Under the pieces are notes generated by a model. The model was not told where the DNA came from and made no database searches. It saw nothing but the letters and a program-made list of their open reading frames with translations. This document shows, piece by piece, positions 53,586 through 62,486 of a stretch of 64,000 nt of DNA. Origin of the DNA: an uncultured Erysipelotrichaceae bacterium (lineage in GTDB: Bacteria > Bacillota_I > Bacilli_A > Erysipelotrichales > Erysipelotrichaceae); contig CAMCSA010000001.1 in the NCBI GenBank assembly GCA_945877405.1, forward strand, positions 1-64,000, in the 5' to 3' direction. The position numbers were made by a program, and so were the translations under genes. How positions within the stretch are numbered: the stretch's first letter is position 1; each line of letters opens with the position of its first letter.

Positions 53586-54955
53586 TTCTGATTTTCCCTT
53601 TCCTGACGGGCACGTTCTCTATACATTGCCTTCTTTTCTTCTCTGATCTTACTGCGGATCAGATCTCTTTTCTTACGGCGATAGATACGTTCGATTTCCT
53701 GTTTTCTCTTTTTCTTGTAGCCAGGCTTGACCTTCGTATTTTTCTTGTTGTTGTAGGCCATTGTGATCTTCTTATCGAGCTCATCATCTTCCTGTCTGCG
53801 GTATTTCTGACCATAAGGACGTAGATCCTGCCATCCTTCTTTTCTGTAACGTCTATGTTCAAAACGGATACCACGATTCTTCAATGAACGGATCGCAGCA
53901 TCATCTTCTTCATGATACATCGCATAACATGTACCGGTAGAACCGGCTCTGCCTGTTCGACCTGCACGATGCACATAGTATTCCAGATCTTCCGGGAATC
54001 CACAGGAAATGACATGAGATACTTCACCGATATCAATACCACGTGCCGCAATATCCGTACATACGACATACGTATGACGTGCATCCGCAATTTCCTTCAT
54101 GGACTGCTTTCTTTTTCTGCTTGTCAGATCACCATGCATCTCAGTAACATCAATTCCATCCTGACGTAACTGCTCTGCAATCTCACCTGCCTCCTTACGT
54201 GTATTGGCAAAGATCAGACATACAAACGGGTTGAAACCTGGAAGAATGGATTCAATGACTTCACTGTATGTATGATGGTAACAAGGCACAAGGACATGTG
54301 TGATATCCGGATTGAAACGGACCCGTTCGCCAATCTGCTTTGTCAGAGGATGGTGCATGTACTTGCGGATGAACGGTTTGAGCTGATCCGGCATGGTTGC
54401 AGAAAAAGCAAGCATTTGCAGATCTTCTTTCATTCTTCCCGCAAACGCATCGATTTCATCCAGAAAACCGAATTCCAGTGTCATGTCCGCTTCATCCACA
54501 ACAAGCATATCCGCGTTTTCAATGCGCAATACACCTGCATTCAGAAACAGATCCTTGATTCTGCCTGGTGTACCGATTGCCACATGTGGAAGACTTTTCT
54601 TTAATGCTTCAATATCTCGATCACGATCTTCCCCACCGACATATAATCCAACACGGATATCAGGATTGATGGAAGACATCACTTTTGCATTTTCATAAAT
54701 CTGACGTGCCAGTTCACGGGTTGGTGCCGTAATGACTGCCTGCACACGATTATCACCCGGATTCAGTTTTTCCATGATCGGAATCAGATAAGCGTGTGTC
54801 TTACCGGAACCGGTCGCAGATAAGCCGATCAGATCCTTGCCCCGTAAGGCATCCGGAATAATTTCTTCCTGAATCGGTGTAGGTTCCTTGAAATGATTGA
54901 CAGCAATCAGCTGTCTTGTACCCTCTTTGAGGTTAAAATCTTCAAATTTTTTCAT
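53582..54955 (-). CDS. DEAD-box RNA helicase
   Basis: About 457 aa from the ATG at 54955, preceded by AGGTG. Q motif (FKEPTPIQEEIIP), motif I SATGSGKTHAYLIP near residue 50, Ia PTRELARQI, II VVDEADM near 150, III SATMP, then V DIAARGIDIGEVSH and VI HRAGRTGRAG. A very basic tail (KNTKVKPGYKKKRKQEIERI) should bind RNA. It resembles the CshB/YqfR cold-shock helicases, which in Bacillus also sit beside nfo. It is divergent from ispH by 50 bases. Confidence 0.93.
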   Translation of the reverse strand: MKKFEDFNLKEGTRQLIAVNHFKEPTPIQEEIIPDALRGKDLIGLSATGSGKTHAYLIPIMEKLNPGDNRVQAVITAPTRELARQIYENAKVMSSINPDIRVGLYVGGEDRDRDIEALKKSLPHVAIGTPGRIKDLFLNAGVLRIENADMLVVDEADMTLEFGFLDEIDAFAGRMKEDLQMLAFSATMPDQLKPFIRKYMHHPLTKQIGERVRFNPDITHVLVPCYHHTYSEVIESILPGFNPFVCLIFANTRKEAGEIAEQLRQDGIDVTEMHGDLTSRKRKQSMKEIADARHTYVVCTDIAARGIDIGEVSHVISCGFPEDLEYYVHRAGRTGRAGSTGTCYAMYHEEDDAAIRSLKNRGIRFEHRRYRKEGWQDLRPYGQKYRRQEDDELDKKITMAYNNKKNTKVKPGYKKKRKQEIERIYRRKKRDLIRSKIREEKKAMYRERARQERENQK

Positions 54956-55005
54956 AAAATCACCTATAATACTATGTATCAGTTTCAAATACGGAAAGGA
55001 GCGTC

Positions 55006-55914
55006 ATGGAAATCATCAGTGTTATCCCAAGAGGATATTGTCAAGGCGTTGTGCGCGCCATTCAGATCGCACGTCAGACTGCTCAGGCAAATCGTGGTAC
55101 AAAGGTCACGATGCTTGGCATGATTGTCCATAACCAGTATGTTGTGGATGCCTGCAGAAAAGAAGGCATCGAATTTGTGGAGGACCCGTCTAAAACACGG
55201 GAAGAGCTTTTAGATGAAATCGATGAAGGCATCGTCATCTTTACAGCTCATGGCATTTCTCCATCCGTCCGCAACAAAGCTGAACAGAAAGGTCTGAAAG
55301 TTGTGGATGCTTCCTGCAAGGATGTCATCCGTACCCACCAGCTTGTCACATCCGCCATTGAAGATGGCATGGATGTTCTGTATATCGGAAAGAAAGGTCA
55401 TCCCGAATCGGAAGGTACGATCGGCCTTTCACAGCGCGTACATCTTATCACATGTGCGGAAGATGTCAAAAAATATCCGCATCTGTCCCGTGTTTTCATT
55501 ACCAATCAGACGACATTATCATTGAATGATACATCTTCCATTATTGAAGCCTGCCTTGCAATGTACCCGGATGCTGTGGTCGCAAAGGAAATATGCAATG
55601 CGACAACCATCCGCCAGCAGGCTGTCATGAAACTCAAGGATGTGGATCTTCTGATTGTTGTCGGTGATCCACGCTCCAACAATTCCAATCAGCTTGCCAG
55701 AATCGGTAAGGAATCCGGTATTGCGGAAAGCCTGCTGATTGAAAGTGCCCAGTCATTAACAGAGCAGATGATTGCAGGAAAAAACCGCATTGCCGTCACA
55801 AGTGGCTCATCCACACCAAATGAACTGACATCTCAGGTCATTGACTGCCTGAAGCAGTATGCATCCACCGGGATCTTTGAAAAGCCGGATCCTATTGAGG
55901 CATCCCTTCTTTAA
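55006..55914 (+). CDS. ispH: 4-hydroxy-3-methylbut-2-enyl diphosphate reductase
   Basis: A 302-aa iron-sulfur enzyme making IPP and DMAPP, the last step of the MEP pathway. Cluster cysteines: PRGYCQGVVRAIQ near residue 12, VDASCKDVIRTHQ near 103 and AKEICNATTIRQQAV near 200. HGISPSVRN and HPESEGTIG carry active-site histidines. AAAGGAGCG precedes the ATG. Its last 23 bases overlap the convergent pseudouridine-synthase gene. Confidence 0.96.
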   Translation: MEIISVIPRGYCQGVVRAIQIARQTAQANRGTKVTMLGMIVHNQYVVDACRKEGIEFVEDPSKTREELLDEIDEGIVIFTAHGISPSVRNKAEQKGLKVVDASCKDVIRTHQLVTSAIEDGMDVLYIGKKGHPESEGTIGLSQRVHLITCAEDVKKYPHLSRVFITNQTTLSLNDTSSIIEACLAMYPDAVVAKEICNATTIRQQAVMKLKDVDLLIVVGDPRSNNSNQLARIGKESGIAESLLIESAQSLTEQMIAGKNRIAVTSGSSTPNELTSQVIDCLKQYASTGIFEKPDPIEASLL

Positions 55915-56587
55915 GATCTGCGATCTCTTCCGCTGTTAATGGGCGATATTCTCCTGGCTTCAGATTATCATCCAGCCTGAGATTTTTCATCCGCAGTCTT
56001 TTCAGATAAACGACCTTATCTCCAAGAGATTCAAAAACCATCTTAATCTCGTGATACTTGCCTTCCTGAATGATCAGATGGCATGAAGTATCCGAGATTT
56101 TTTCATATTTTGCCGGTCGATAGGATATGGACTGAAATGTGATTCCTTCTTCAATCCGACAGATATCATCCATCGTTAATGGCAGTTTATGTTCCACATA
56201 ATATTCCTTTTCCACATGATGATGAGGACTTAACAGATGATGTGCCAAAGGCCCATCATTTGTCATCAACAGCAGTCCTTCCGTATCCTTGTCCAGCCTG
56301 CCACAAGGAAACATGCCCTTATAGTCTGGAATCAGATCCATCACAGTCGGTACATTGCCTTTTGTAGCTGAGATATAACCGGCCGGTTTATTGAGCATCA
56401 GATATACATATTCTTCATAGATCAGCCTGTTGCCATCCAGTTCAATGACATCCTCATATGGATCAATTTGCATGCTGCTGTGCTTTGCGGTTACTCCATT
56501 GACAGTTACTCTGCCATCCTTCACCAGTTTTTTCACCTGGGATCTTGTGCCTGCATGGGCATCCGATAACATCCTGTCCAGTCTCAT
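55892..56587 (-). CDS. RsuA/RluB-family rRNA pseudouridine synthase
   Basis: About 231 aa from the ATG at 56587; a longer frame upstream lies in the lipoprotein gene. An S4 RNA-binding domain (LDRMLSDAHAGTRSQVKKLV) occupies residues 1-60. The catalytic domain has FPCGRLDKDTEGLLLMTNDG, whose aspartate near residue 103 is the nucleophile, and SCHLIIQEGKYHEIKMVFES. The short uninterrupted layout suits RsuA/RluB enzymes that modify one rRNA uridine. It overlaps the lipoprotein gene by 4 bases. Confidence 0.93.
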   Translation of the reverse strand: MRLDRMLSDAHAGTRSQVKKLVKDGRVTVNGVTAKHSSMQIDPYEDVIELDGNRLIYEEYVYLMLNKPAGYISATKGNVPTVMDLIPDYKGMFPCGRLDKDTEGLLLMTNDGPLAHHLLSPHHHVEKEYYVEHKLPLTMDDICRIEEGITFQSISYRPAKYEKISDTSCHLIIQEGKYHEIKMVFESLGDKVVYLKRLRMKNLRLDDNLKPGEYRPLTAEEIADLKEGMPQ

Positions 56588-57102
56588 TGTTCTTCTCCCT
56601 GCAGCGATAAGGCATGCTGAATATAGGCTGACATCTGGGATCCATCCGAGCTTTTCCATCTGACCAGGATCAGAAGATCGATATGATCTTCTTCGCTGTT
56701 TCCGGAGATGGAAATACCCTTGACATAACCGGCATCATAATTGACCTGTCCTGGTACAAGACTGACGCGATCTTCAAAGATTCCAAAGCTTGGCACCATT
56801 TTTTCACATTCCTCATACGGGATGCTGTTTTCCACCGCAATCATCATCACGTTATACATTGCGATGGTCGGTTCATCCAGGATGACATAATAGCGGTAAC
56901 CATCACCTTCAACCTGTGTCATTTCATAGCTGAGCGTAAAATATTCACTTGCATCCGCATAATGTCCATTTCCAAGTACTTCTGTGTAATATGTTTCGTA
57001 TGCATCGATGCGGGAAAGGTACAGATCTTCCTGTGAGGACTTCATCGTACATCCTGTGCATAAAGCCATGCATAACATTGTCAACATCCATTTTCTTTTC
57101 AT
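56584..57102 (-). CDS. Unknown lipoprotein
   Basis: A 172-aa protein. MLTMLCMALCTGC is a lipoprotein signal with the lipobox cysteine near residue 18. The mature domain (YETYYTEVLGNGHYADASEY; TMSYEMT-like helices) is not recognised. It includes YNVMMIAVENSIPYEECEKM, and the end (DLLILVRWKSSDGSQMSAYI) is beta-rich. It ends in an ATG overlap with the pseudouridine-synthase gene. A TATAAT sits 26 bases before the start, just after the tyrS terminator. Confidence 0.65.
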   Translation of the reverse strand: MKRKWMLTMLCMALCTGCTMKSSQEDLYLSRIDAYETYYTEVLGNGHYADASEYFTLSYEMTQVEGDGYRYYVILDEPTIAMYNVMMIAVENSIPYEECEKMVPSFGIFEDRVSLVPGQVNYDAGYVKGISISGNSEEDHIDLLILVRWKSSDGSQMSAYIQHALSLQGEEQ

Positions 57103-57125
57103 AAAAACCTCAATAAAATTATAAC

Positions 57126-57150
57126 AAAAAAGAGAAGATTTCCTCTTCCC
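57126..57150 (-). terminator. tyrS terminator
   Basis: Minus strand gggaagagga and tcttctc form a short stem followed by TTTTTT, directly after the tyrS stop. Confidence 0.7.
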
Positions 57151-57155
57151 TTTTA

Positions 57156-58418
57156 TCAGAACGTCAGCAGATACCAGTTCTTCTTACCTTTTCTGATGAT
57201 TGTAAACTCCTGATTGATCGCATCCGCCTGCGTCAAAACTGTATCTATAGCTGTCGTTTTTTCGCCATTGACAGATACGGAGCCCTGCTGAATCAGTCTT
57301 CTTGCATCACCCTTGGACTTGCAGATGGAAGAAGCAACAAGCGCATCAATCAGTGTAGTGCCATCTTCAATCTGTGTTCTGACCGCATCACTCAGACCTT
57401 CTTTGATTTCTTCTGGTGAAAGCTTCATGATATCACCATGGAAGAATGTTTCCGTAATGCGCTGTGCCTTGGCAAGACCATCTTCACCATGAACAAGAAC
57501 AGTCAGCTCTTCTGCCAGTGCCTTCTGCGCTTCTCGCAACTGTGGCTCTGTCTTCACCTTTTCTTCCAGTGCCATGATTTCTTCCGGACTTCTTAAGGAA
57601 AGTCTCTTCAGATAATCAACGATATCACTGTCAGGTGTATTCAGCCAGAACTGATAGAATTCATACGCATTTGTACGCTGTGGATCAAGCCATACATTCT
57701 TTCCTTCAGACTTGCCGAACTTGGAACCATCACTCTTTGTGATTAATGGTGAAGTAACACCCCATACCTTTGCCTGATCGCCTTCTACCTTACGGATCAG
57801 TTCCATACCACTGGTCAGATTTCCCCACTGATCAGATCCACCGATCTGAATCCGGCATCCGTATTTCTGATACAGTGTCAGAAAATCCATTGCCTGCAGA
57901 ATCGTATAGGAGAATTCCGTATAGGAAAGACCGGAGTCCAGTCTTTTCTTGATCGTATCTTTCTGCAGCATGTAGGCAATGTTGAACAGCTTGCCATAGT
58001 CACGCAGATAATCCAGCAATGACATTTCACCAAGCCAGTTGTTGTTGTTTTCCATAATGGCTGCATTATCACCATCAAACTTCAGAAACATTGCCAGCTG
58101 ATGTCTGATGCATTCCGCATTGTGCAGAACTTCTTCATGAGTCAGAAGTTTACGTTCTGTTGTCGGACGTGGATCACCGATCATCCCTGTAAAACCACCA
58201 CATAAGGCAATCGGTGTATGACCTGCATTCTGATATCTGCGCAGCAGTATGATCTGCTGCAGATGTCCGACATGGAGGGAGTCGGCTGTAGGGTCAAAAC
58301 CACAATAAACGGTTGTTGGAGACTTGACCGTTTCCACAAGACCATCCAGGTCTGTCACATCCTTGACAAGACCTCTCCATTTCAGTTCTTCAATAAATTC
58401 CATAAGATTCCTTTCCAA
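57156..58418 (-). CDS. tyrS: Tyrosyl-tRNA synthetase
   Basis: A 420-aa class I synthetase. DPTADSLHVGHLQQI holds the HIGH motif near residue 48, GSDQWGNLTSG the tyrosine pocket near 195, and KFGKSEGKN the KMSKS-like loop near 232. The C-terminal S4 domain (SKGDARRLIQQGSVSVNGEK) binds the tRNA. Typical TyrS length. Controlled by the T-box upstream. Confidence 0.97.
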   Translation of the reverse strand: MERNLMEFIEELKWRGLVKDVTDLDGLVETVKSPTTVYCGFDPTADSLHVGHLQQIILLRRYQNAGHTPIALCGGFTGMIGDPRPTTERKLLTHEEVLHNAECIRHQLAMFLKFDGDNAAIMENNNNWLGEMSLLDYLRDYGKLFNIAYMLQKDTIKKRLDSGLSYTEFSYTILQAMDFLTLYQKYGCRIQIGGSDQWGNLTSGMELIRKVEGDQAKVWGVTSPLITKSDGSKFGKSEGKNVWLDPQRTNAYEFYQFWLNTPDSDIVDYLKRLSLRSPEEIMALEEKVKTEPQLREAQKALAEELTVLVHGEDGLAKAQRITETFFHGDIMKLSPEEIKEGLSDAVRTQIEDGTTLIDALVASSICKSKGDARRLIQQGSVSVNGEKTTAIDTVLTQADAINQEFTIIRKGKKNWYLLTF

Positions 58419-58431
58419 AGACGCATAGAAA

Positions 58432-58650
58432 AAGCGTCCTTTTCATTCTAAGGACGCTTGCACGCGGTACCACCTTAGTTTATGCATGTCACATGCATAC
58501 ACTCAAACCATTAACGCAGGATCACGCCATACCTTTTGAGATATGGAGCTCCAAGGTGTATTCACACTCATCTGTCCCAGTTCTTTCCACCAGCCAGAAC
58601 TTCTCTAAGCAGACATAATCAGGTTACTTTTCCTCTTCTTTGCCCGTATT
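58432..58650 (-). promoter_or_regulatory. T-box leader of tyrS (tRNA-Tyr sensing)
   Basis: Minus strand order: AGTA, AGAGA, GGTGGAAAG of stem I, then GTGAATACACC, in which TAC (58560-58558) is the tyrosine specifier. The T-box AAGGTGGTACCGCG follows at about 58477-58464. The terminator gcgtcctta...aaggacgcttttt ends it at 58432. Uncharged tRNA-Tyr should switch tyrS on. Confidence 0.95.
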
Positions 58651-58654
58651 TAAT

Positions 58655-58683
58655 ACTTTACTTTTGAAGCTGTGATTTGTCAA
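58655..58683 (-). promoter_or_regulatory. tyrS promoter, overlapping the ccpA stop codon
   Basis: Minus strand TTGACA (58683-58678), a 17-base spacer and TAAAGT (58660-58655). The -35 box contains the ccpA TGA stop (58680-58682), so the two units abut with no terminator between them. Confidence 0.78.
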
Positions 58684-59678
58684 TCCTTAGTCGACTGACG
58701 TGGGGTAAACAGATAGCTGAGTTCCATGGAATCCTCTACCTGTTCCTCTTCACTGTTCTGCAGCATCTTTGTCATGACACGCATGGATACAGCACCAAGG
58801 TCATAACTTGGAATGGAGAAGGAAGAAATCTGCGGTCTTACCATGGAGTTATATTTCGTATCAATGACGCATACGACTTCCATCTGATCCGGTACGTTAA
58901 TACCATTTTCTTTTGCAGCATTGATGACAGCCATTGCCTGTGAATCTCTGTAACCGATCACAAGATCATAGCTGTTGTTTTCAAAATGTCTGCGCAGGAA
59001 TGCATATGAAGTACGGTATTCAGCCGGAATCTTCAGGAATCCGTCAAATTTCAGACCTTTGGCAGCAAATGCCTTTTCGGCACCCTTGATCATACGCTGG
59101 CAGACAGATGGATTCTTTCTGTCTTCCACAATCGCAATCTTCTGTTTTCCTTCTTCCAGATACTTGCATGTCAGCTCAAAAATTGCCTTTTCAAAGTCAA
59201 CATAGGTAGAGCAGATCTTCGGTCCGGATACCTGATTGCCGATAACAACAATCGGAATGTTATATCTGCCAAGCTCGGAAAGATCATCGATTGTCAGTTT
59301 GTCATCATAGATGACAACACCATCCACATGAGATTTGATGATGTTTTCAATGACACCGGATACATCCGTAATACCAGCTGTAATTGTATGCAGCATGATA
59401 TTGTAGTTATAGATCTTTGCCACATCAATCAGACCGTTGATGATCTGACCTGTATACGTAAAGGATGCTTCCGGCACAACAAGTCCGATCGTTGTTGTCT
59501 TCTGTAAAGCAAGTCCCTGTGCAATGGCATTCGGCTTGTAGCCAAGCTTGTCAACAGCTGCCTGAACACGATCTCTTGTCGGCCCTTTGACAACATTGGA
59601 TCCGTTAATGACACGGGATACGGTAGCTAAGGAAACGCCAGCTTCCTTGGCTACATCATAAATGGTTACTCTTTTCAT
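58680..59678 (-). CDS. ccpA: CcpA-like LacI-family regulator
   Basis: A 332-aa DNA-binding repressor/activator. The N-terminal helix-turn-helix VTIYDVAKEAGVSLATVSRV and hinge GYKPNAIAQGLALQKTTTIG match CcpA closely. The periplasmic-binding-type core follows (GLIDVAKIYNYNIMLHT; YVDFEKAIFELTCKYLEEGK). CcpA with HPr-Ser-P binds cre sites in response to sugar supply. A perfect cre palindrome lies 1.1 kb upstream in front of the coiled-coil pair. Start at MKRVTIYD with only a weak AGGT before it. Confidence 0.88.
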   Translation of the reverse strand: MKRVTIYDVAKEAGVSLATVSRVINGSNVVKGPTRDRVQAAVDKLGYKPNAIAQGLALQKTTTIGLVVPEASFTYTGQIINGLIDVAKIYNYNIMLHTITAGITDVSGVIENIIKSHVDGVVIYDDKLTIDDLSELGRYNIPIVVIGNQVSGPKICSTYVDFEKAIFELTCKYLEEGKQKIAIVEDRKNPSVCQRMIKGAEKAFAAKGLKFDGFLKIPAEYRTSYAFLRRHFENNSYDLVIGYRDSQAMAVINAAKENGINVPDQMEVVCVIDTKYNSMVRPQISSFSIPSYDLGAVSMRVMTKMLQNSEEEQVEDSMELSYLFTPRQSTKD

Positions 59679-59702
59679 ACAATTATACTACCTGTACCTC
59701 AA

Positions 59703-60371
59703 TCAGTCTTTTCTGCCAAACAGATCCTTCAAAGATTCTGCTCCTTTATTCACGAATTCAGATGCCTTCGTCTTTGCTTTGGTGATTGTCTGCTGGACAT
59801 CTTCACGGTTCACAAATTCATTGACTTCTTCTACAACTTTACGTGTACCTTCTTCAAAAGCCTTCGTTGCTGTCTGGCATGCTTCATGCAGTGTTTCCTT
59901 TGTGTCATCATTGATATGATCGCTGATGTATTCCCCTGCCTTTTTTGCCTGCTGGTTGACTTTTTCCGCAGCAGCCTTCATGGCATCTACTGCCTTTTCG
60001 GTATTTTCCTGAGTCTTCGGATCCTGTCTGATTTCATCAATCTTTTCTTTTGTCATTGTCACTGCCTTCATTGCATTATCCTTGATGTAGGCAATTGTCT
60101 TAGCAAGATCAGCATTTTCGGAAAGATCTTCTGCCTTTGCCCTGATTTCATCAATGGATGCAGAAACGATTTCCTTTGCGGATTCTGTGAATGCGGCAAT
60201 CTTTTCACCAGCATCCTTTTCTTCACTTTCCTGTGCCTTTTCCTGTTCTTCTGTCAGTTCTTCAATCTTTTTTTTCAGATCTGCAACTGTCTGTTCGATG
60301 GATTCAATCGGTTCATGTTCCTGACTGCTTTTTTCCTGTTCCATCATTTCAGGTTCTCTGTTTTCACTCAT
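59703..60371 (-). CDS. Coiled-coil, apolipoprotein-like cytoplasmic protein
   Basis: A 222-aa highly charged protein with no hydrophobic segment. Long amphipathic helices (QTVADLKKKIEELTEEQEKA; NTEKAVDAMKAAAEKVNQQA) resemble YtxH/LEA-type stress proteins, but no defined family is recognised. It overlaps the DUF948-like gene by 8 bases and shares its promoter and cre site. It may pair with that membrane protein. ACAGGAGGC precedes the ATG. Confidence 0.68.
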   Translation of the reverse strand: MSENREPEMMEQEKSSQEHEPIESIEQTVADLKKKIEELTEEQEKAQESEEKDAGEKIAAFTESAKEIVSASIDEIRAKAEDLSENADLAKTIAYIKDNAMKAVTMTKEKIDEIRQDPKTQENTEKAVDAMKAAAEKVNQQAKKAGEYISDHINDDTKETLHEACQTATKAFEEGTRKVVEEVNEFVNREDVQQTITKAKTKASEFVNKGAESLKDLFGRKD

Positions 60372-60741
60372 GTGATGCCTCCTGTGGTTTTGGATTATTG
60401 TTGAGGTCAGCCTCTGGCTCTTCCTTCACTGCTGCCTGGAATCTGGCAATTCCTTCATTCGCCATTTCCGTTGCCTTATCAACAAGACTTCCGGCCTTAT
60501 CATGTACCTTGTCCAGTGTGTGGCTGTACTTCACAGCTGTATCCAGTGGTGCCTGTACCTTGTCAATACTCTGATTTACTTTCTGAAGCGTCGGATCCAG
60601 TGACTGAATGGTATGATTGACTGTATCCATAAGCGTAGCAAGTTTTTTCAGAAAGATGCATAGAAACACCAGGGCAACTGCTCCCAGGATCGGAAGAAGC
60701 TGACCGCAGACCACCTGTAAATCTGCCAATAATGCGTCCAT
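60364..60741 (-). CDS. DUF948-like membrane protein
   Basis: A 125-aa protein. An N-terminal helix (LLPILGAVALVFLCIFL) near residues 14-30 is followed by a helical domain with KLATLMDTVNHTIQSLDPTL, the DUF948 pattern of repeated V, L and N, and a charged tail. Similar Bacillota proteins occur beside YtxH-type genes and respond to stress. CAGGAGG before the ATG. Driven by the promoter with the cre site. Confidence 0.75.
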   Translation of the reverse strand: MDALLADLQVVCGQLLPILGAVALVFLCIFLKKLATLMDTVNHTIQSLDPTLQKVNQSIDKVQAPLDTAVKYSHTLDKVHDKAGSLVDKATEMANEGIARFQAAVKEEPEADLNNNPKPQEASHE

Positions 60742-60773
60742 ATGATACCTCCTGTCAATAAAAGTTCCATTTC

Positions 60774-60823
60774 ATTATAAGATGGAAATGTAAATTTTTC
60801 AATACATGTTAGCGCTAACATGT
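60774..60823 (-). promoter_or_regulatory. Promoter with a perfect cre palindrome upstream of the -35
   Basis: Minus strand TTGAAA (60802-60797), a 17-base spacer and TATAAT (60779-60774) form a strong promoter. A 20-base perfect palindrome lies at 60804-60823; its core TGTTAGCGCTAACA fits the CcpA cre consensus. Its centre is about 46 bases before the likely start, where CcpA usually activates rather than represses. Confidence 0.85.
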
Positions 60824-60840
60824 AAACATTTTCACAACAC

Positions 60841-60869
60841 AAAAATCTGCACCATATCACAGTGCAGAT
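60841..60869 (-). terminator. recO terminator
   Basis: atctgcac/gtgcagat stem with a 9-base loop and TTTTT on the minus strand. It touches the recO stop and ends the phoH-to-recO cluster. Confidence 0.85.
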
Positions 60870-61600
60870 CATATTTTCTGATACAGATCAAAGGTATGTA
60901 ACGGTGCTCCTGTATGTAATCGGACTACCCTGACAAGCTGTTCAACATCTTTTTCTGTTGCCTTTGTGGAAGCAAGCAGAACATTACAATGGTGCATTCC
61001 TGCCTTATTGATCAGCCGGAACCGCTTCAGATCAGCCGGATCCCAGGAAGCTGCTTTCTCAAGCATCATATGATGCATGCATAAAAAACCGCCATCTTTG
61101 AAGGAAAAGGATGTAACCTTTGTATCATTGCATATGACACATCCATCTACATGTAAACCAAAGCCAAGATCCTCTAACAGCTGGGCAAGAAATGCACTTA
61201 CTACTGTATCGGGATGCTTTCCTTCATCCAGCAGTGTCAGTGCCATCAGCAGATGATCATACACATCTGTGCACGACTCCCCTTCTTCCAATAGTGACTG
61301 TACTGCTTCACAGATCAGATTTCCAGCTACTCCAGCCTTCAGATCCATCTTCATATGACGGAACAGGTGCACTATAGTTGCTGTGCGCATCTTCTGCATG
61401 GAACGGTTTTCCTTGTGATCATATAAAATCATGCAGTGCGTACACGGCTGAATATTTCTGCCGTTTTTACTTGTTACCTTTCGTACTCCCTGGCCAACAA
61501 ATGCCATCTTTCCATGTTCTTTGCTGAGGATATGAATGATCGCATCATTTTCTCTGTAATCACTTAAGGACAGAACAACTGCTTCAATCTCTTCATTCAT
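60869..61600 (-). CDS. recO: DNA repair protein RecO
   Basis: About 243 aa from the ATG at 61600 (MNEEIEAVVLSLSDYRENDA), overlapping era by 8 bases. N-terminal OB fold with LSKEHGKMAFVGQGVRK. The zinc-finger region has CVICND near residue 158 and FLCMHH near 177. RecO loads RecA at gaps with RecR. Length normal. It follows era, as in many Bacillota. Confidence 0.93.
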   Translation of the reverse strand: MNEEIEAVVLSLSDYRENDAIIHILSKEHGKMAFVGQGVRKVTSKNGRNIQPCTHCMILYDHKENRSMQKMRTATIVHLFRHMKMDLKAGVAGNLICEAVQSLLEEGESCTDVYDHLLMALTLLDEGKHPDTVVSAFLAQLLEDLGFGLHVDGCVICNDTKVTSFSFKDGGFLCMHHMMLEKAASWDPADLKRFRLINKAGMHHCNVLLASTKATEKDVEQLVRVVRLHTGAPLHTFDLYQKI

Positions 61601-62486
61601 CGCGGAATGCACCGCCATAGCCATATTCCGAAATACGGGCATCTTTCATGCGCCAGTCATCTTCCACTCTGACAAACAGTTCCAGGAATACTTTTCGACC
61701 AAGCAGTTTTTCGATATCTGCTCTTGCGGCAGTGCCGATTCTTTTGAGCATGGATCCCTGCTTACCGATCATGATACCCTTCTGTCCCTTTTTTTCAACA
61801 AGGATGGTTGCCTGAATGTAGCAGGCATCCTTTCTAAACTCCTTGTTGTCAATGCGTACTGCTGTAGCATGTGGTACTTCTTCCTGTGTACAATGAAGCA
61901 CTTTTTCCCGGATCAGTTCCGCAATACGGAAGTTTTCCGCACCATCAGATATCATGGATTGCGGATAGAGCAGACCACCTTCAGGCAGATATTGCTTTGT
62001 AGTTTCAATCAGATCCGCAAAGCTGCGTGTAAACTTGGCAGAAAGCGGGAAGTATTCCGCAAATTCAAATCTGGAAGACCAGGTCAGAAGATTGTCCATA
62101 ACCTTCTGTTGTGGCATCTTATCCACTTTATTAAGAATCAGAAATACAGGCAGACCTGTATTTTTAACCGCATCCAGAACAAACTGGTCCCCTTTTCCAA
62201 AAGGAACGGAACCATCGGTTACAAGATAGATGACATCCACACCCTGAATGACATCAAATGCTTCCCGGTTCATTCTTGTTTCCAGTCTGACCTTCGGTTT
62301 ATGGATGCCTGGAATATCCGTAAAGACAATCTGCACATCTTCATCCGTGTAGATGCCTCTGATTTCTGATCTTGTTGTCTGTGGTTTATCAGATACAATC
62401 GCAACCTTTTCACCAACCAGTGAATTGATTAATGTACTCTTACCTGCATTAGGTCTACCGGCTAATGCGACAAATCCGCTTCTCAT
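61593..62486 (-). CDS. era: GTPase Era
   Basis: About 297 aa from the ATG at 62486. G domain: GRPNAGKSTLINSLVGEKVA near residue 10, TDIPGIHKPK near 58 and NKVDKM near 120. KH domain at the C-terminus with ILVEKKGQKGIMIGKQGSML near 222. It binds the 3' end of 16S rRNA for 30S maturation. It overlaps cdd by 4 bases and recO by 8. Confidence 0.97.
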   Translation of the reverse strand: MRSGFVALAGRPNAGKSTLINSLVGEKVAIVSDKPQTTRSEIRGIYTDEDVQIVFTDIPGIHKPKVRLETRMNREAFDVIQGVDVIYLVTDGSVPFGKGDQFVLDAVKNTGLPVFLILNKVDKMPQQKVMDNLLTWSSRFEFAEYFPLSAKFTRSFADLIETTKQYLPEGGLLYPQSMISDGAENFRIAELIREKVLHCTQEEVPHATAVRIDNKEFRKDACYIQATILVEKKGQKGIMIGKQGSMLKRIGTAARADIEKLLGRKVFLELFVRVEDDWRMKDARISEYGYGGAFRDE

